Assembly: GCA_028101965.1 (NCBI GenBank)
Contig: JAOHMI010000004.1
Location: 20,595 to 84,594, forward strand
Direction of reading: 5' to 3'
Length of the DNA: 64,000 nucleotides
DNA from: Bacteriovoracaceae bacterium
GTDB taxonomy: Bacteria; Bdellovibrionota; Bacteriovoracia; Bacteriovoracales; Bacteriovoracaceae
This document shows, one piece after another, positions 18,036 to 27,329 of the stretch. Position 1 is the first letter of the stretch; each line of letters opens with the position of its first letter. The translations under genes were made by a program, and so were the position numbers. The notes beneath the pieces were generated by a model, which saw only the letters and a list, made by a program, of their open reading frames with translations, was not told the origin of the DNA and did not search any database.

Positions 18036-19400
18036 ATGAAGAAGTTAAACCATATTATTGTAAGCACTTTATTATTTAGTCAATTAGGACTTTTCGCCCA
18101 AGAGGAAGTTTCACGGGACATAAAACGCGGGAAAGAAACCAAGAAAGCCTACTTTAGCTCAGGTTTATCTCAAGCAGATATTTTTAAGGACTTTGAAATT
18201 TTAGAAGAAATTATTAAAGGGTTTGATAAGAAACTTCTCAAAGTTAGTGATGTGCTTAAAGTTACTGATAGCTTACCTCAAGAAGAGTTTTATAAACTTG
18301 TTGCGGCCATGATAAAAATGGGTGAATTAGAGAAAACTAAAACCATTATTGCCCCCGTTAAAAGTGAATCAAATGAAGAAAATGTTTCATTTTATCTCAG
18401 TCGTGAAGGCCGACTCGTCAATCTGATTAAACTAAGCCGGTGGGCCGCAGACCATGGTCATTCCATGCGAGATGTTTTAGGTAATTTTGAAAATTACTTT
18501 TCTCAACCAAAATACCTCTACACATTCGCCAATCCAAGTTGGCATGTCAGTCATGATAAATATTTTGGTTTTAAAAAATGTGTAGAAACAAAAACTATGA
18601 CGTTACACAACCCCACTCAAATTAATTATATTCTCTTTGTCATTGATAACTCAGGTAGTATGGATCAATATCAACAAGCCCTAGAGGCGAGAACCACTGA
18701 ACTATTAAATAGAATAAATCAAACATTGAAAAAAGGATCCTTTAAGGTTGGTATTAGTACATCAGATTATAGAGTGGCATTACCTTTCACATCCATTAAC
18801 TCAGAAGAGGATATTGAAATGGTAAAAGAAAAAATTAAAGTCGGAACATCTGGTGGAGATGAATATTTGTTTAATAGTTTAAAAAGTTATCTTAATAAAT
18901 ATCCCATTTCAGAAAGATCAAATCTTCTATACATTGGACTAACAGATGAACCCAATCATTCATTTGGCTCTAGTTATGATACTAATCAAGCTCAAAAATG
19001 GTTTGACTCTCTTTTCGATCTACATGGAATAATGGAAGGACGTTTTATGGGTTACAATATTGTCAACTCTGGAACCTATCAATACTCTGAACAGTTAGAG
19101 TATTTCGAAAACTTTAATATTAACTCCAAAGTCAATGTAGATAAGGCAATTGATCATTTAAATAAGAAGATTCTCGTGGATTATAACTTTGAAATAGAAG
19201 ATGAGGATATCTTTGGAGCAACTAAAGTAAATTACACTGACTATAACGGTGGTGCTAAAACGGTGGGGTCAGAGGACTGGGCCATGACTCCTAATACAGG
19301 AAAAGTTTCAGTTTATAATATTCCAAACTATGTCAAAGAATTAACGGTTGAATACCAAAGGTTATGCAAGGCTGATGAGCAACCAAATTTACAAGACTAA
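18036..19400 (+). CDS. secreted von Willebrand factor A domain protein
   Basis: A 454-residue exported protein with signal peptide (IIVSTLLFSQLGLFA) and a VWA domain from about residue 195. The metal-ion-dependent adhesion site DNSGSM is intact (Asp204), with later GTSGGDEY and LTDEPNHS likely supplying the other ligands. VWA domains bind protein partners through a metal ion. The N-terminal 180 residues and the C-terminal strand-rich part (from about 390) are unrecognised. An adhesion or surface-assembly role is plausible but unproven. A strong GGAAAGGAAAG site precedes the ATG. It converges on the metallopeptidase gene with 3 bp between stops. Confidence 0.8.
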   Translation: MKKLNHIIVSTLLFSQLGLFAQEEVSRDIKRGKETKKAYFSSGLSQADIFKDFEILEEIIKGFDKKLLKVSDVLKVTDSLPQEEFYKLVAAMIKMGELEKTKTIIAPVKSESNEENVSFYLSREGRLVNLIKLSRWAADHGHSMRDVLGNFENYFSQPKYLYTFANPSWHVSHDKYFGFKKCVETKTMTLHNPTQINYILFVIDNSGSMDQYQQALEARTTELLNRINQTLKKGSFKVGISTSDYRVALPFTSINSEEDIEMVKEKIKVGTSGGDEYLFNSLKSYLNKYPISERSNLLYIGLTDEPNHSFGSSYDTNQAQKWFDSLFDLHGIMEGRFMGYNIVNSGTYQYSEQLEYFENFNINSKVNVDKAIDHLNKKILVDYNFEIEDEDIFGATKVNYTDYNGGAKTVGSEDWAMTPNTGKVSVYNIPNYVKELTVEYQRLCKADEQPNLQD

Positions 19401-19403
19401 TAA

Positions 19404-21926
19404 TTAAAAAACATTGGCCTGAAATAGTAGCTGTAGTGAGGATAATTTATCATCTATGGGTGATATGACATCTGAATAAATTAGCTGAATTTTAGCATCT
19501 AGCAAATAACCGGCAGTTAGATTAAAACTGGGTCCAATAAAAAAAGCCGTGAGTGTTTTATCTCGATAAATATCATTATTGGTAAAAATAAAATCTGACT
19601 TCATTGTTTGGACTCCGTAAACAAGGTAACCCTCTTTAAAAAACAAGGGAAAGTTCTCTGGGCCATCATAAATTGACCAAGCGAGATGATTAATTTTTAC
19701 CTCAAACTTAAAAAGCTCATTCCCAATAAAAGATTGAAAATCCAAGGGATAAAAATCAAATGTATACTCTCCGGTTAGAAAGGAGTTAACTCCCCCACCC
19801 TGCAGTGTCCCTCTTCTAAAATCATCCTTATACAATTGATAATGTTGCAGATTTAAATTAAATCCAATCTCCGAATGCAAGCGCCAATAGGTTTCAACTT
19901 CCGCTTCATGCCCGTAATACTCCTTAAACCCGCGAGGCTTATTACCAAGCATGCCTAATCGCCAAGAGTATCCTTGAAAAAGATTAAGATAAGATCCATA
20001 ATCTTTCGTATCAGACAAAGCCACTTTGAGCACATCCTGAAAGTCCGTGGCCAAAAAAAGCTCGTTTAAATATTTATGAAAATAACGAGCACTCAGATCA
20101 TAATCCTTAAAGATTAAATTTTTTCTCGTAACACCTACTCCATAATATTCATTTTGAAAAATCTCATTGAAAAATAAATTTTTGGCCAACCAGCTAGAAT
20201 AAAATACTGAATAGATCAAAGGATCTAAATAATTATAAGAATAAGCAAAACTTCCTGCCACAGGTTGCGGTGTTGGTTCTAAATAGGTCGCAATATCAAC
20301 TCCTAAATAGTGCTTTTGCAGAGGGTCCTCTAAACTTGTTTGCAGAAAAAGTGTTTCTAGATTAAAGATAAGAGAGTAATTTAAATAAAGAAAGTTTGGA
20401 TAAAAGTGATCCCATAAGGAATACTTCTCTTCTTTATCAGAATTGGCTTCTGTTAATTTTTTTGATTCTCGCTTTTCCACGAAATTCTCTTTTTTAGCAA
20501 AATTATTCTGCTCAAAGAAAGACGTCTTTTCACCTTTATAATCAAAAGTTAAGTCACCCGTTTTAGTTTGTTTAGGATTAGTCAGGGTTGAGATTGATTC
20601 ATAATACAAACTTTGCTGATTCGATTTATTTAATAGTCGATAATCCATATTATTATAGCTCAATGTATATTTTTGAAAATCCCATAATTCTAAAGCCGTT
20701 CTTTTCTTTTCATCAACAATTTTAAAGTCAGGTAACTTAACCCTATAGGAAATACGGTTTTTCTTCGGATCATCACTCAACAAATCGTTGACTCCACTAA
20801 AATCTACTTGCAAATGGCTTTGATCATAAAAGTAAATTTTCTCCATACCAGTATGAAAGTATATTTTCTTCTTCTGACCAGTTACTTTATTTAATTGAAT
20901 TAAAGTATTTGTTCCAACTCTTCCTCTTGTTTTTCTTTTCCAATCTTCCCCATAAGTAAAATAATAAAAATTTCCTCTTTCAAGCACGCCTTTTTCAAAA
21001 TCAATTAATAAGTAATCCTGCTTTAGATGCTTTGTAACTAATTCATTGAGCAACAAATCCTGCTCAACCAAATTTTTTTTACTGCTTAAAAATGCTTTTT
21101 TAAATTGAGAAAAAGCTGGCTTAAAAAACATTCCGGTACAACGCTTAAAATGACGGGGAAATGTTAAAGGCACAGACTCAGCATTTTCCTTAATAATACA
21201 CCGGAGTGTTCCCGGTCGAATTTCTTCTAGATATTCGACAAAAAAACCTCCTACCCAATAAGGAATATGCCCAAAGGGGAAAAAACCAGGATTATCCAGG
21301 CAATGAACTTCAAAACATAACGGAAAGTCAGTTTTTGGTCCTTGTTCGAAATAATGATATAAATAATGTACCAATTGAGGACTATCTAGTCGTCCGGGCT
21401 GACTAAACTTAGATTCAGTGTAAACAGCAATCCCTTCAATAAACCAAGTTGGAGCGATAGATCCCCATTTAGCCGACGAACCAATAATCGAACGCAGTAA
21501 GTCTTGAACACCAAGAGTTAGGTCCATATTTAGAATATGGGTGTATTCATGAACGATCAAAGATTCAATCCAGTCCGCATGTTCGAGCGCTAAGCTTTCG
21601 GGAGACAAAGGTGGATAAGGATTAAGGATAATTTTATTATAAGGAAAAACTCTGGCCTCGCCATTTGCACTACCAGCACTCTCATCAATATAAAAATGAA
21701 TTGGCCCAATAGGCTTAAAGCCAAAAAACTTATGCAGCTTGGGCACAGAATTCTTAATTTTGGCCACTGTATAAGCCGCAAATGCCCTGTAGTCCTTGGT
21801 ATAGTGAACTCTGAACTCCACCTTATTCACCATAAAATGTTTAGTGAGATACTCTTTTGCCTGCAAGCTGGAAAGACCAGTACATAAGCTTAGGAATAGT
21901 AAAATTTTTATAGTCCCAAATTTCAT
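19404..21926 (-). CDS. exported gluzincin-like metallopeptidase with barrel-like C-terminus
   Basis: An 840-residue exported protein. After the signal peptide comes a zinc-peptidase domain with HEYTHILNMD (HExxH) at about residues 125-134 and WFIEGIAVYTESKF some 30 residues on, which supplies the third ligand; this matches the peptidase MA-like pattern. The middle (about 300-500) has repeated YxFxxGxxx-like strands that may be a degenerate propeller, and includes a charged low-complexity stretch. The last 300 residues are aromatic-rich amphipathic strands ending LFQANVF, as in outer-membrane barrels. An outer-membrane-anchored surface protease is therefore inferred. Start at 21926 (MKFGTIK); ATG at 21938 is also possible. 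Confidence 0.72.
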   Translation of the reverse strand: MKFGTIKILLFLSLCTGLSSLQAKEYLTKHFMVNKVEFRVHYTKDYRAFAAYTVAKIKNSVPKLHKFFGFKPIGPIHFYIDESAGSANGEARVFPYNKIILNPYPPLSPESLALEHADWIESLIVHEYTHILNMDLTLGVQDLLRSIIGSSAKWGSIAPTWFIEGIAVYTESKFSQPGRLDSPQLVHYLYHYFEQGPKTDFPLCFEVHCLDNPGFFPFGHIPYWVGGFFVEYLEEIRPGTLRCIIKENAESVPLTFPRHFKRCTGMFFKPAFSQFKKAFLSSKKNLVEQDLLLNELVTKHLKQDYLLIDFEKGVLERGNFYYFTYGEDWKRKTRGRVGTNTLIQLNKVTGQKKKIYFHTGMEKIYFYDQSHLQVDFSGVNDLLSDDPKKNRISYRVKLPDFKIVDEKKRTALELWDFQKYTLSYNNMDYRLLNKSNQQSLYYESISTLTNPKQTKTGDLTFDYKGEKTSFFEQNNFAKKENFVEKRESKKLTEANSDKEEKYSLWDHFYPNFLYLNYSLIFNLETLFLQTSLEDPLQKHYLGVDIATYLEPTPQPVAGSFAYSYNYLDPLIYSVFYSSWLAKNLFFNEIFQNEYYGVGVTRKNLIFKDYDLSARYFHKYLNELFLATDFQDVLKVALSDTKDYGSYLNLFQGYSWRLGMLGNKPRGFKEYYGHEAEVETYWRLHSEIGFNLNLQHYQLYKDDFRRGTLQGGGVNSFLTGEYTFDFYPLDFQSFIGNELFKFEVKINHLAWSIYDGPENFPLFFKEGYLVYGVQTMKSDFIFTNNDIYRDKTLTAFFIGPSFNLTAGYLLDAKIQLIYSDVISPIDDKLSSLQLLFQANVF

Positions 21927-22102
21927 CCCATTGATCATATAAAATTAACCAAGTAAAAGACAAAAATTTGTTTAAATCCGCTTAAAGTGCTTTATTATCC
22001 GTCTTACAAGTTTTAAAATAGCTTCAAGTTGCTAAATTTAAATTAAAAAAATAATTATAACCGACAAGTTTAGTAAGTTTAAAGTTTTACAAGGAGTAAT
22101 TA

Positions 22103-22615
22103 ATGAAACACGCTAGTCTGCTACTATTGGCCCTCACTTTTGTATTTTACAGCTGTGGATCTTCTGACAAAAAAACTGGTAGCGAATCTGCTGCCGAAGA
22201 CGTAGTTGTTGAACAACCAAATGGTGATAGCAATGGTCTTGCTTTAGAACTAAATGGTGATTCAGATTCAAACACAGCAGGTGGAATTTCTACCGTTTAT
22301 TTTGATTATGATTCATCTTCTTTAACGAGCTCTTCGAAGCAAGTTTTAGAACAAAATGCACAATTCTTAAAAACTTCTGACAAGATTGATATTCAAATTG
22401 AAGGTCACTGTGATGAAAGAGGTGGGATTCAGTACAACTTAGCCTTAGGCGAAAGACGTGCTCGTGCAATTAGAGATTACTTAGTAGCTCTTGGAGTAAC
22501 TAGATCTCGAATGAAAATTGTTAGTTTCGGAAAAGAAAGACCTGTATCTTTTGGACACGATGAATCTAGCTGGGGAAGAAACCGTCGAGGTAACTTCGTC
22601 ATTACTGCAAAATAA
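22103..22615 (+). CDS. pal: peptidoglycan-associated lipoprotein Pal
   Basis: A 170-residue lipoprotein with the lipobox cysteine at residue 18 (FYSCGSS). An acidic Gly/Ser/Asn linker follows, then an OmpA-type domain (VYFDYDSSSLTSSSKQVL, IEGHCDERGG, NLALGERRARAIRDYL, SFGKERP). It anchors the outer membrane to peptidoglycan. It leads a three-gene run with a DUF4398 lipoprotein and a CpoB-like gene; tolQ, tolR, tolA and tolB are not in the window. AAGGAG precedes the ATG. Confidence 0.95.
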   Translation: MKHASLLLLALTFVFYSCGSSDKKTGSESAAEDVVVEQPNGDSNGLALELNGDSDSNTAGGISTVYFDYDSSSLTSSSKQVLEQNAQFLKTSDKIDIQIEGHCDERGGIQYNLALGERRARAIRDYLVALGVTRSRMKIVSFGKERPVSFGHDESSWGRNRRGNFVITAK

Positions 22616-22634
22616 TTTTTGCAAAGTTTAGTTA

Positions 22635-23000
22635 ATGAGAACACTGAAGAGCTCATTATTTTTAAAAAAGTGTGAAGGATTCACAAAGATTGTGTACAGA
22701 AAATCACTCAGTTCACTTTTATTTATAACATTAATACTTTGGTCTTGTGGTATCGCTACCACAAGACCAAAACTTGAGATGTCTTTTGCTCAATCTGCTT
22801 TTTTAGCGGCTAAAGAAGCCAAGGCTGATGAGCTTGCACCTAATCTTTACCGTAAAGCTGAGATTTATTACATAAAAGCTAAATCTAATTATCGTAGAAA
22901 GTATTTTGATAAGGCTAAGAAATACGCTTCCTTATCGCAAAAGTTTTCAGAACAAGCTGAGCTTAAGGCCGTTAAGGCTAAAGTTCTAGACGACAAATAA
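22635..23000 (+). CDS. DUF4398-like lipoprotein
   Basis: A 121-residue small lipoprotein: lipobox ILWSCGIA, then a helical domain (SFAQSAFLAAKEAKADELAPNL, YRKAEIYYIKAKSNY, YFDKAKKYASLSQ) typical of DUF4398 proteins found beside Pal. GTG at 22692, behind AAGGA, would give a standard-length signal peptide; the ATG at 22635 adds about 20 residues. Lies 19 bp after pal and is probably in the same transcript. Likely a periplasmic helper of the envelope-stability cluster. Confidence 0.8.
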   Translation: MRTLKSSLFLKKCEGFTKIVYRKSLSSLLFITLILWSCGIATTRPKLEMSFAQSAFLAAKEAKADELAPNLYRKAEIYYIKAKSNYRRKYFDKAKKYASLSQKFSEQAELKAVKAKVLDDK

Positions 23001-23103
23001 TGCAATTTCAGGCTAGAATACCATGTAGGAGCGAGCTTAAAGCCGTATCCAAGTACTGCGAAAATGAAGAATCAATCTTAGAAACTTTAACCGAATTTAT
23101 ATT

Positions 23104-23931
23104 ATGAGAATCACTATGAATCAATTCACAATCAAACTTCTTTTAATTTCCATTAGTTTAACCCTTGTTAGCTGCTTTAAAACCGCAGAACAAATAAGGC
23201 GAGAGCAAAAAGTAGATCAAATGCATTCCGAGTTTGGGCAAAACCAACAGATGCAAGCTGAGCAGAGTATGGCACTTCAACAAATAGAGAATAAGATCAA
23301 TTCCACAAATGGAAAGATTGAAGAGCTTCAGTATCAAATGAATAATGCTCTAGGTGAAAAAGAGCAATCGGAGCAGGATAGCTATTCTCAAACTCAGCAA
23401 CAAATTCAAGCACTAGTTGAAGAAAATAAAAACCAAGAAAAATTGCTAAAGCAAATTCAAAGAGAACAAAAAGATCAAAAAGCTTACCTCGATCGAGTAC
23501 TTAGTTTGCTCAAAAAAATTAGTGGAGCCCCCGTTAAAAAGGGTTCTAAGAAAACAAAAAAAGTCTCAGAATACCGTAAAGCGAATCTCCTTTTCGATGC
23601 TGGTAAAAGAGAAGAGGCCCGAACCATATACGTGGGTTTATTACAAAAGAAGAATGCTCTTTCCGCTTCACAAAGAAATGTGGTTTGGTACAATTTAGGT
23701 TTATATAACAAAAAGAAAAAGAACTACGACCAAGCCTTAAGCTATTTTTCAAAAATTTACTCAAAATTTCCTAAATCTACCTTGGCCCCAAAATCATTAT
23801 TGGAGATTGCTCGTTGTTTCAACTTTAAAAAGGATAAAACAAAGGCCAAGACCATTTACTCAGAACTGATTAAAAAGTATCCAGAGAGTAAGCAAACTGG
23901 CTTGGCCAAAAAAGAAATATCTAAAATTTAA
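23104..23931 (+). CDS. cpoB: CpoB/YbgF-like Tol-Pal coordinator lipoprotein
   Basis: A 275-residue protein with a signal peptide and a lipobox-like cysteine (LTLVSCFKT). A long N-terminal coiled coil (about 25-135, many Gln and Glu) and C-terminal TPR repeats (KANLLFDAGKREEARTIY, NLGLYNKKKKNYDQALSYF, SLLEIARCFNFKKDKTKAKT) follow. This is the CpoB/YbgF layout, which links cell constriction to peptidoglycan synthesis in other proteobacteria. Most CpoB proteins are soluble periplasmic, so the lipobox is a variation. It is third in the pal run. ATG at 23116 is an alternative start. Confidence 0.82.
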   Translation: MRITMNQFTIKLLLISISLTLVSCFKTAEQIRREQKVDQMHSEFGQNQQMQAEQSMALQQIENKINSTNGKIEELQYQMNNALGEKEQSEQDSYSQTQQQIQALVEENKNQEKLLKQIQREQKDQKAYLDRVLSLLKKISGAPVKKGSKKTKKVSEYRKANLLFDAGKREEARTIYVGLLQKKNALSASQRNVVWYNLGLYNKKKKNYDQALSYFSKIYSKFPKSTLAPKSLLEIARCFNFKKDKTKAKTIYSELIKKYPESKQTGLAKKEISKI

Positions 23932-23945
23932 ATATTTATACTTTA

Positions 23946-24596
23946 TTATTGTTCGTGGTCACTTACCTTTTTTACTTTTTTCGATTTAATATTAATATAA
24001 GCGTCTTTTGAATCAAGATAGGTTTCAATTTGCTTGCGCATATTGCAAAACTCATTATTATTCATATCAATTGATACACCTTCTGCGCTAACATTAGTGT
24101 ATAGGAAACTATTTGATTCTGACCCACCTATTAAAACTGAAATAGAAACTTTATTTCCATTTACTAATTTTGATAAATCGTAACGCTTTTTTCCATTCAA
24201 TCTTTTTTTACGAATTTGCTCAAACATATGGCAAACGCTCATTGCATTTCGCCGAATTCCTTCCAGAACCTCACCGTCAATATATTGGTGGTTGCTGGCC
24301 AACTTAAATGAGATTAAAGGAGCAACACCTTCACTTCCATTATATGAATAACTATCTCTACCTTGGAGATAATAAAGAGAAACAAAATCAATTTCACCCG
24401 CACGGTAACGATTTAAATAACTTTCCACATTATCATGACAGTAAGTTTTAAGATCAGATGGTTTGATTTTTATTTTTCGCTCAACATCTCTATCCCCCCG
24501 GCACACATCCAAAGTTGGTTTAATGCTTTTTGCTGAATAAACATTTGCCCCCACTAAAATAAGACTGATAAAACAAATTAATTTCGCACAACTCAT
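23946..24596 (-). CDS. secreted hypothetical protein
   Basis: A 216-residue exported protein with signal peptide (CAKLICFISLILVGANVYSA). It has several cysteines (VCRGDRD, TYCHDN, SVCHMFEQI, NEFCNMR), so disulfides are likely if it stays in the periplasm or outside. No family is recognised. A strong GGGAGG site precedes the ATG. It converges on cpoB with 14 bp between stops and is divergent from tsaD. No operon partner. Confidence 0.65.
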   Translation of the reverse strand: MSCAKLICFISLILVGANVYSAKSIKPTLDVCRGDRDVERKIKIKPSDLKTYCHDNVESYLNRYRAGEIDFVSLYYLQGRDSYSYNGSEGVAPLISFKLASNHQYIDGEVLEGIRRNAMSVCHMFEQIRKKRLNGKKRYDLSKLVNGNKVSISVLIGGSESNSFLYTNVSAEGVSIDMNNNEFCNMRKQIETYLDSKDAYINIKSKKVKKVSDHEQ

Positions 24597-24782
24597 GTAA
24601 ACCTCCCGAGTAGTAGTTCATTGGCCCATTCATTAGCATTAATCAGTTTTTCAGCAAAAAAATGTGTAATTATTTTAGAAACACTTAGTGTGCAATCTTG
24701 ATCTACATAAATTTTTAGAAAAGAAATAGGCAAATTTAAATTCTCCCCCTATAGTAAGTATCTAAATTAAGGTATTTTTCTT

Positions 24783-25886
24783 ATGCTAATATTAGGAATG
24801 GAAACTAGTTGTGATGATACATCAGTATGCTTAGCTGAGAAATTATCAGATGGAAAAACAAAAATATTACAACTCCAAACTCTTTCAATGTATGAATCTC
24901 TTCAACCTTTTGGAGGGATCGTTCCTGAAATTGTCTCGAGGAATCATGTGAGAAAAATCACTCATCTCATTCAAGCATGTTTAGAGAATGAAAAAAAAGC
25001 ACTAAAAGATATTGATTATTTAGCGGTTACCACTATGCCTGGGCTCTTAGGTGCCCTACTTACTGGTATTAATGCTGCTAAGACATTGTCCCTACTCCAC
25101 CAACTTCCGGTAATTGCAGTTAATCATCTGCACGCCCATGTTACGGCCGTCCATATTACTGAAAATGTTCAATTTCCCTATTTGTCACTTTTGGTTAGTG
25201 GTGGGCATACAATTCTTTTTTGGTGTGAAGGACCAAACCAATTTGAAATACTCGGCTCAACAAATGATGATGCCGCTGGAGAAGCGTTTGATAAAGGGGG
25301 AAAACTATTAGGACTCTCCTACCCAGCAGGACCTTTAATCGACAAACTTGCCAAAACAGGAAATGAAAATACTTATGATTTTCCAGTGGGTTTAAAAAAC
25401 CAAGACAATTGTAATTTCTCCTTTTCCGGAGTGAAGACTGCTTTGAGATATAAAATCGAGCGAACAAATGATCTACGACAATTAGTGGATGATAATAAAG
25501 CAAATTACAAAAAAGATAAAAGCTTCTTTCCTCAATCCGAGCTCTTATCTGATATATGCGCTAGTTATCAAAAAGCTATTGTAACAGCACTATCCTTAAA
25601 AACTCATAAAGCTTTAAAGAAAATAATTCAGTCGAAGGGATTAAATGCAAAAAATATCCCCATTGTGGTTGGAGGAGGAGTGGCTTGCAATAGTAAGCTT
25701 CGCAAAAATTTCATAGATAAATTTGGTGAAAGCAATACCTTTTTTGTTCAGCCTAAATACTGTACTGACAATGCGGCGATGATTACACATCATGCAGGTC
25801 TAAATTTAGAACTAGCAAAGAGATTTCCTCATTCTTTATCCATGGAACCTAGCTCACGCTTTCTAAATAAAAAAGACTATCGATAA
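24783..25886 (+). CDS. tsaD: tRNA N6-threonylcarbamoyladenosine transferase
   Basis: A 367-residue TsaD protein, the catalytic part of the complex that adds threonylcarbamoyl to A37 of ANN-reading tRNAs. The MLILGMETSCDDTSVCL start, metal-binding HLHAHVTAVH, SGGHT, DDAAGEAFDK, FSGVKTA and GGGVACNSKLR are all present. The length is slightly above average. It is followed after 3 bp by rsmA, so the two RNA-modification genes form an operon. Confidence 0.97.
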   Translation: MLILGMETSCDDTSVCLAEKLSDGKTKILQLQTLSMYESLQPFGGIVPEIVSRNHVRKITHLIQACLENEKKALKDIDYLAVTTMPGLLGALLTGINAAKTLSLLHQLPVIAVNHLHAHVTAVHITENVQFPYLSLLVSGGHTILFWCEGPNQFEILGSTNDDAAGEAFDKGGKLLGLSYPAGPLIDKLAKTGNENTYDFPVGLKNQDNCNFSFSGVKTALRYKIERTNDLRQLVDDNKANYKKDKSFFPQSELLSDICASYQKAIVTALSLKTHKALKKIIQSKGLNAKNIPIVVGGGVACNSKLRKNFIDKFGESNTFFVQPKYCTDNAAMITHHAGLNLELAKRFPHSLSMEPSSRFLNKKDYR

Positions 25887-25889
25887 AAT

Positions 25890-26666
25890 ATGCAAAAATA
25901 CACAGCAAATAAAAATTTTGGTCAGCATTTTTTAAAAGATAAGTCTGTGATTCAAAAGATAATTAAAACAATTCCAATGGAAGCAGAAGTAATTTTTGAA
26001 ATTGGCCCAGGAACAGGGGCAATTACTTTCCCTTTAAAAGAGAGACAAGAAAAAACTCCCTACTATTTATTCGAAAAAGATGATCGATTCGCAGAGATAT
26101 ATAAGGAAGGATTTCATGTTAACTTAGTCGATGCCGTTAAATTTGATTTTAATAAGTTTATTCAAGAAAATAAATTAAAAAATATTTTTCTCGTTTCGAA
26201 CCTTCCATATAACGTTGGATCAGTTATTTATACCAATTTGTTGCCGATCCAAGAGATTCGTTGGATGTGTCTCATGTTTCAAAAGGAAGTTGGTGAAAAA
26301 ACTTTGCTTAACAAAGAAGATAAACTTAGTTCACTTTCATTTTTGACCACAAATTATCTAGTGCCTAAAAAAATCAGCTTGGTTCCTCCAGGTTGCTTTT
26401 CCCCTCCACCAAAAGTGAACTCTATTGTAAACTTTTATACTAGAAAAAGTGAAACTTTACTTCCCGACTTAAACTTTAATCAAATTGAACACTATGTGAG
26501 AAAACTATTTTTGCATCCACGAAAAACATTGAGGGGGAAGCTAGGGAAAGAATTTAAACAATTCAAAACCGAAGGCTCTTTTTTGTCTGAATTTGCTGGT
26601 CAGCGAGCTGAGGATTTAAGTGTTACAGAAATTCAAAAAATAATTAATGAAATGCATTCTAATTAA
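25890..26666 (+). CDS. rsmA: 16S rRNA dimethyladenosine transferase
   Basis: A 258-residue RsmA/KsgA methyltransferase, which dimethylates two adjacent adenosines in the 3' hairpin of 16S rRNA. NFGQHFLKD, the S-adenosylmethionine site EIGPGTGAIT, the catalytic NLPYN and the FQKEVGEK segment are present, and length is typical. Its 3' end overlaps the convergent PaiB-type gene by 8 bp. It follows tsaD with a 3 bp gap. Confidence 0.96.
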   Translation: MQKYTANKNFGQHFLKDKSVIQKIIKTIPMEAEVIFEIGPGTGAITFPLKERQEKTPYYLFEKDDRFAEIYKEGFHVNLVDAVKFDFNKFIQENKLKNIFLVSNLPYNVGSVIYTNLLPIQEIRWMCLMFQKEVGEKTLLNKEDKLSSLSFLTTNYLVPKKISLVPPGCFSPPPKVNSIVNFYTRKSETLLPDLNFNQIEHYVRKLFLHPRKTLRGKLGKEFKQFKTEGSFLSEFAGQRAEDLSVTEIQKIINEMHSN

Positions 26667-27231
26667 TCTTTTCCATTATATCTGCTAACTCTTTATTTCC
26701 ATTTAATCTCAAATGCTCAATGATATTTTTAGTTTCCTCTTTTGCTCTATGCTGATTAAGCTTAGCTTTGCCTTCTATTTCAGTTATATCTAATTCAAAG
26801 CCCGAAATGGCATTTAGTAAGTTTTCTGGAATAAATAAATTTTCCATTTTATACAATTTACCCATTCTATTTAAAACTGATCTCAAAAATACGTGATCAT
26901 TTTTTATATTAACTTTTCCTCGAAGATGGACAACTCGATAATTCCATGTGGGTACATGTCCATCAGACTCATACCACTCAGGTTTAATTAACCCATGTTC
27001 TCCCTGAAAGGTGAGGAGAATCTCCTTTTGATCAATTTTTTTTGAAATAGGATTTTTAGCTGCAAAATGACCAAAAACTTTCTGAGAGTCAATATCCACA
27101 TAAACTGGATTATGACTGACCTCTATTCTTCCTAAGTTTTCATAAATAATTGAAGCAAAAGAAATTTCCTTAGCAATCGTTAGTGATTGAATATCCTCAT
27201 TAATTTTGAAATATTTTGGATTGTATTCCAT
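26659..27231 (-). CDS. PaiB-type FMN-binding protein
   Basis: A 190-residue protein of the PaiB/FMN-binding negative-regulator family. Key blocks are GHFAAKNPIS, LTFQGEHGLIKPEWYES, HVPTWNYRVVHLRGK and the C-terminal IEGKAKLNQHR. In Bacillus the family was first linked to repression of sporulation and degradative enzymes, but many members are simply split-barrel flavoproteins; the role here is unknown. ATG at 27231 is chosen because AGAGGA lies between it and an in-frame ATG at 27246. No paiA acetyltransferase is adjacent. Confidence 0.8.
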   Translation of the reverse strand: MEYNPKYFKINEDIQSLTIAKEISFASIIYENLGRIEVSHNPVYVDIDSQKVFGHFAAKNPISKKIDQKEILLTFQGEHGLIKPEWYESDGHVPTWNYRVVHLRGKVNIKNDHVFLRSVLNRMGKLYKMENLFIPENLLNAISGFELDITEIEGKAKLNQHRAKEETKNIIEHLRLNGNKELADIMEKIN

Positions 27232-27329
27232 AATTATCCTCTCCATCTCAAAGTGGTAGAGACAATATAGCTTTAATGATTTAAAATAGTCATTAATTAA
27301 ACAAAAATTCTTGGCAACGGAAGGTCAAA

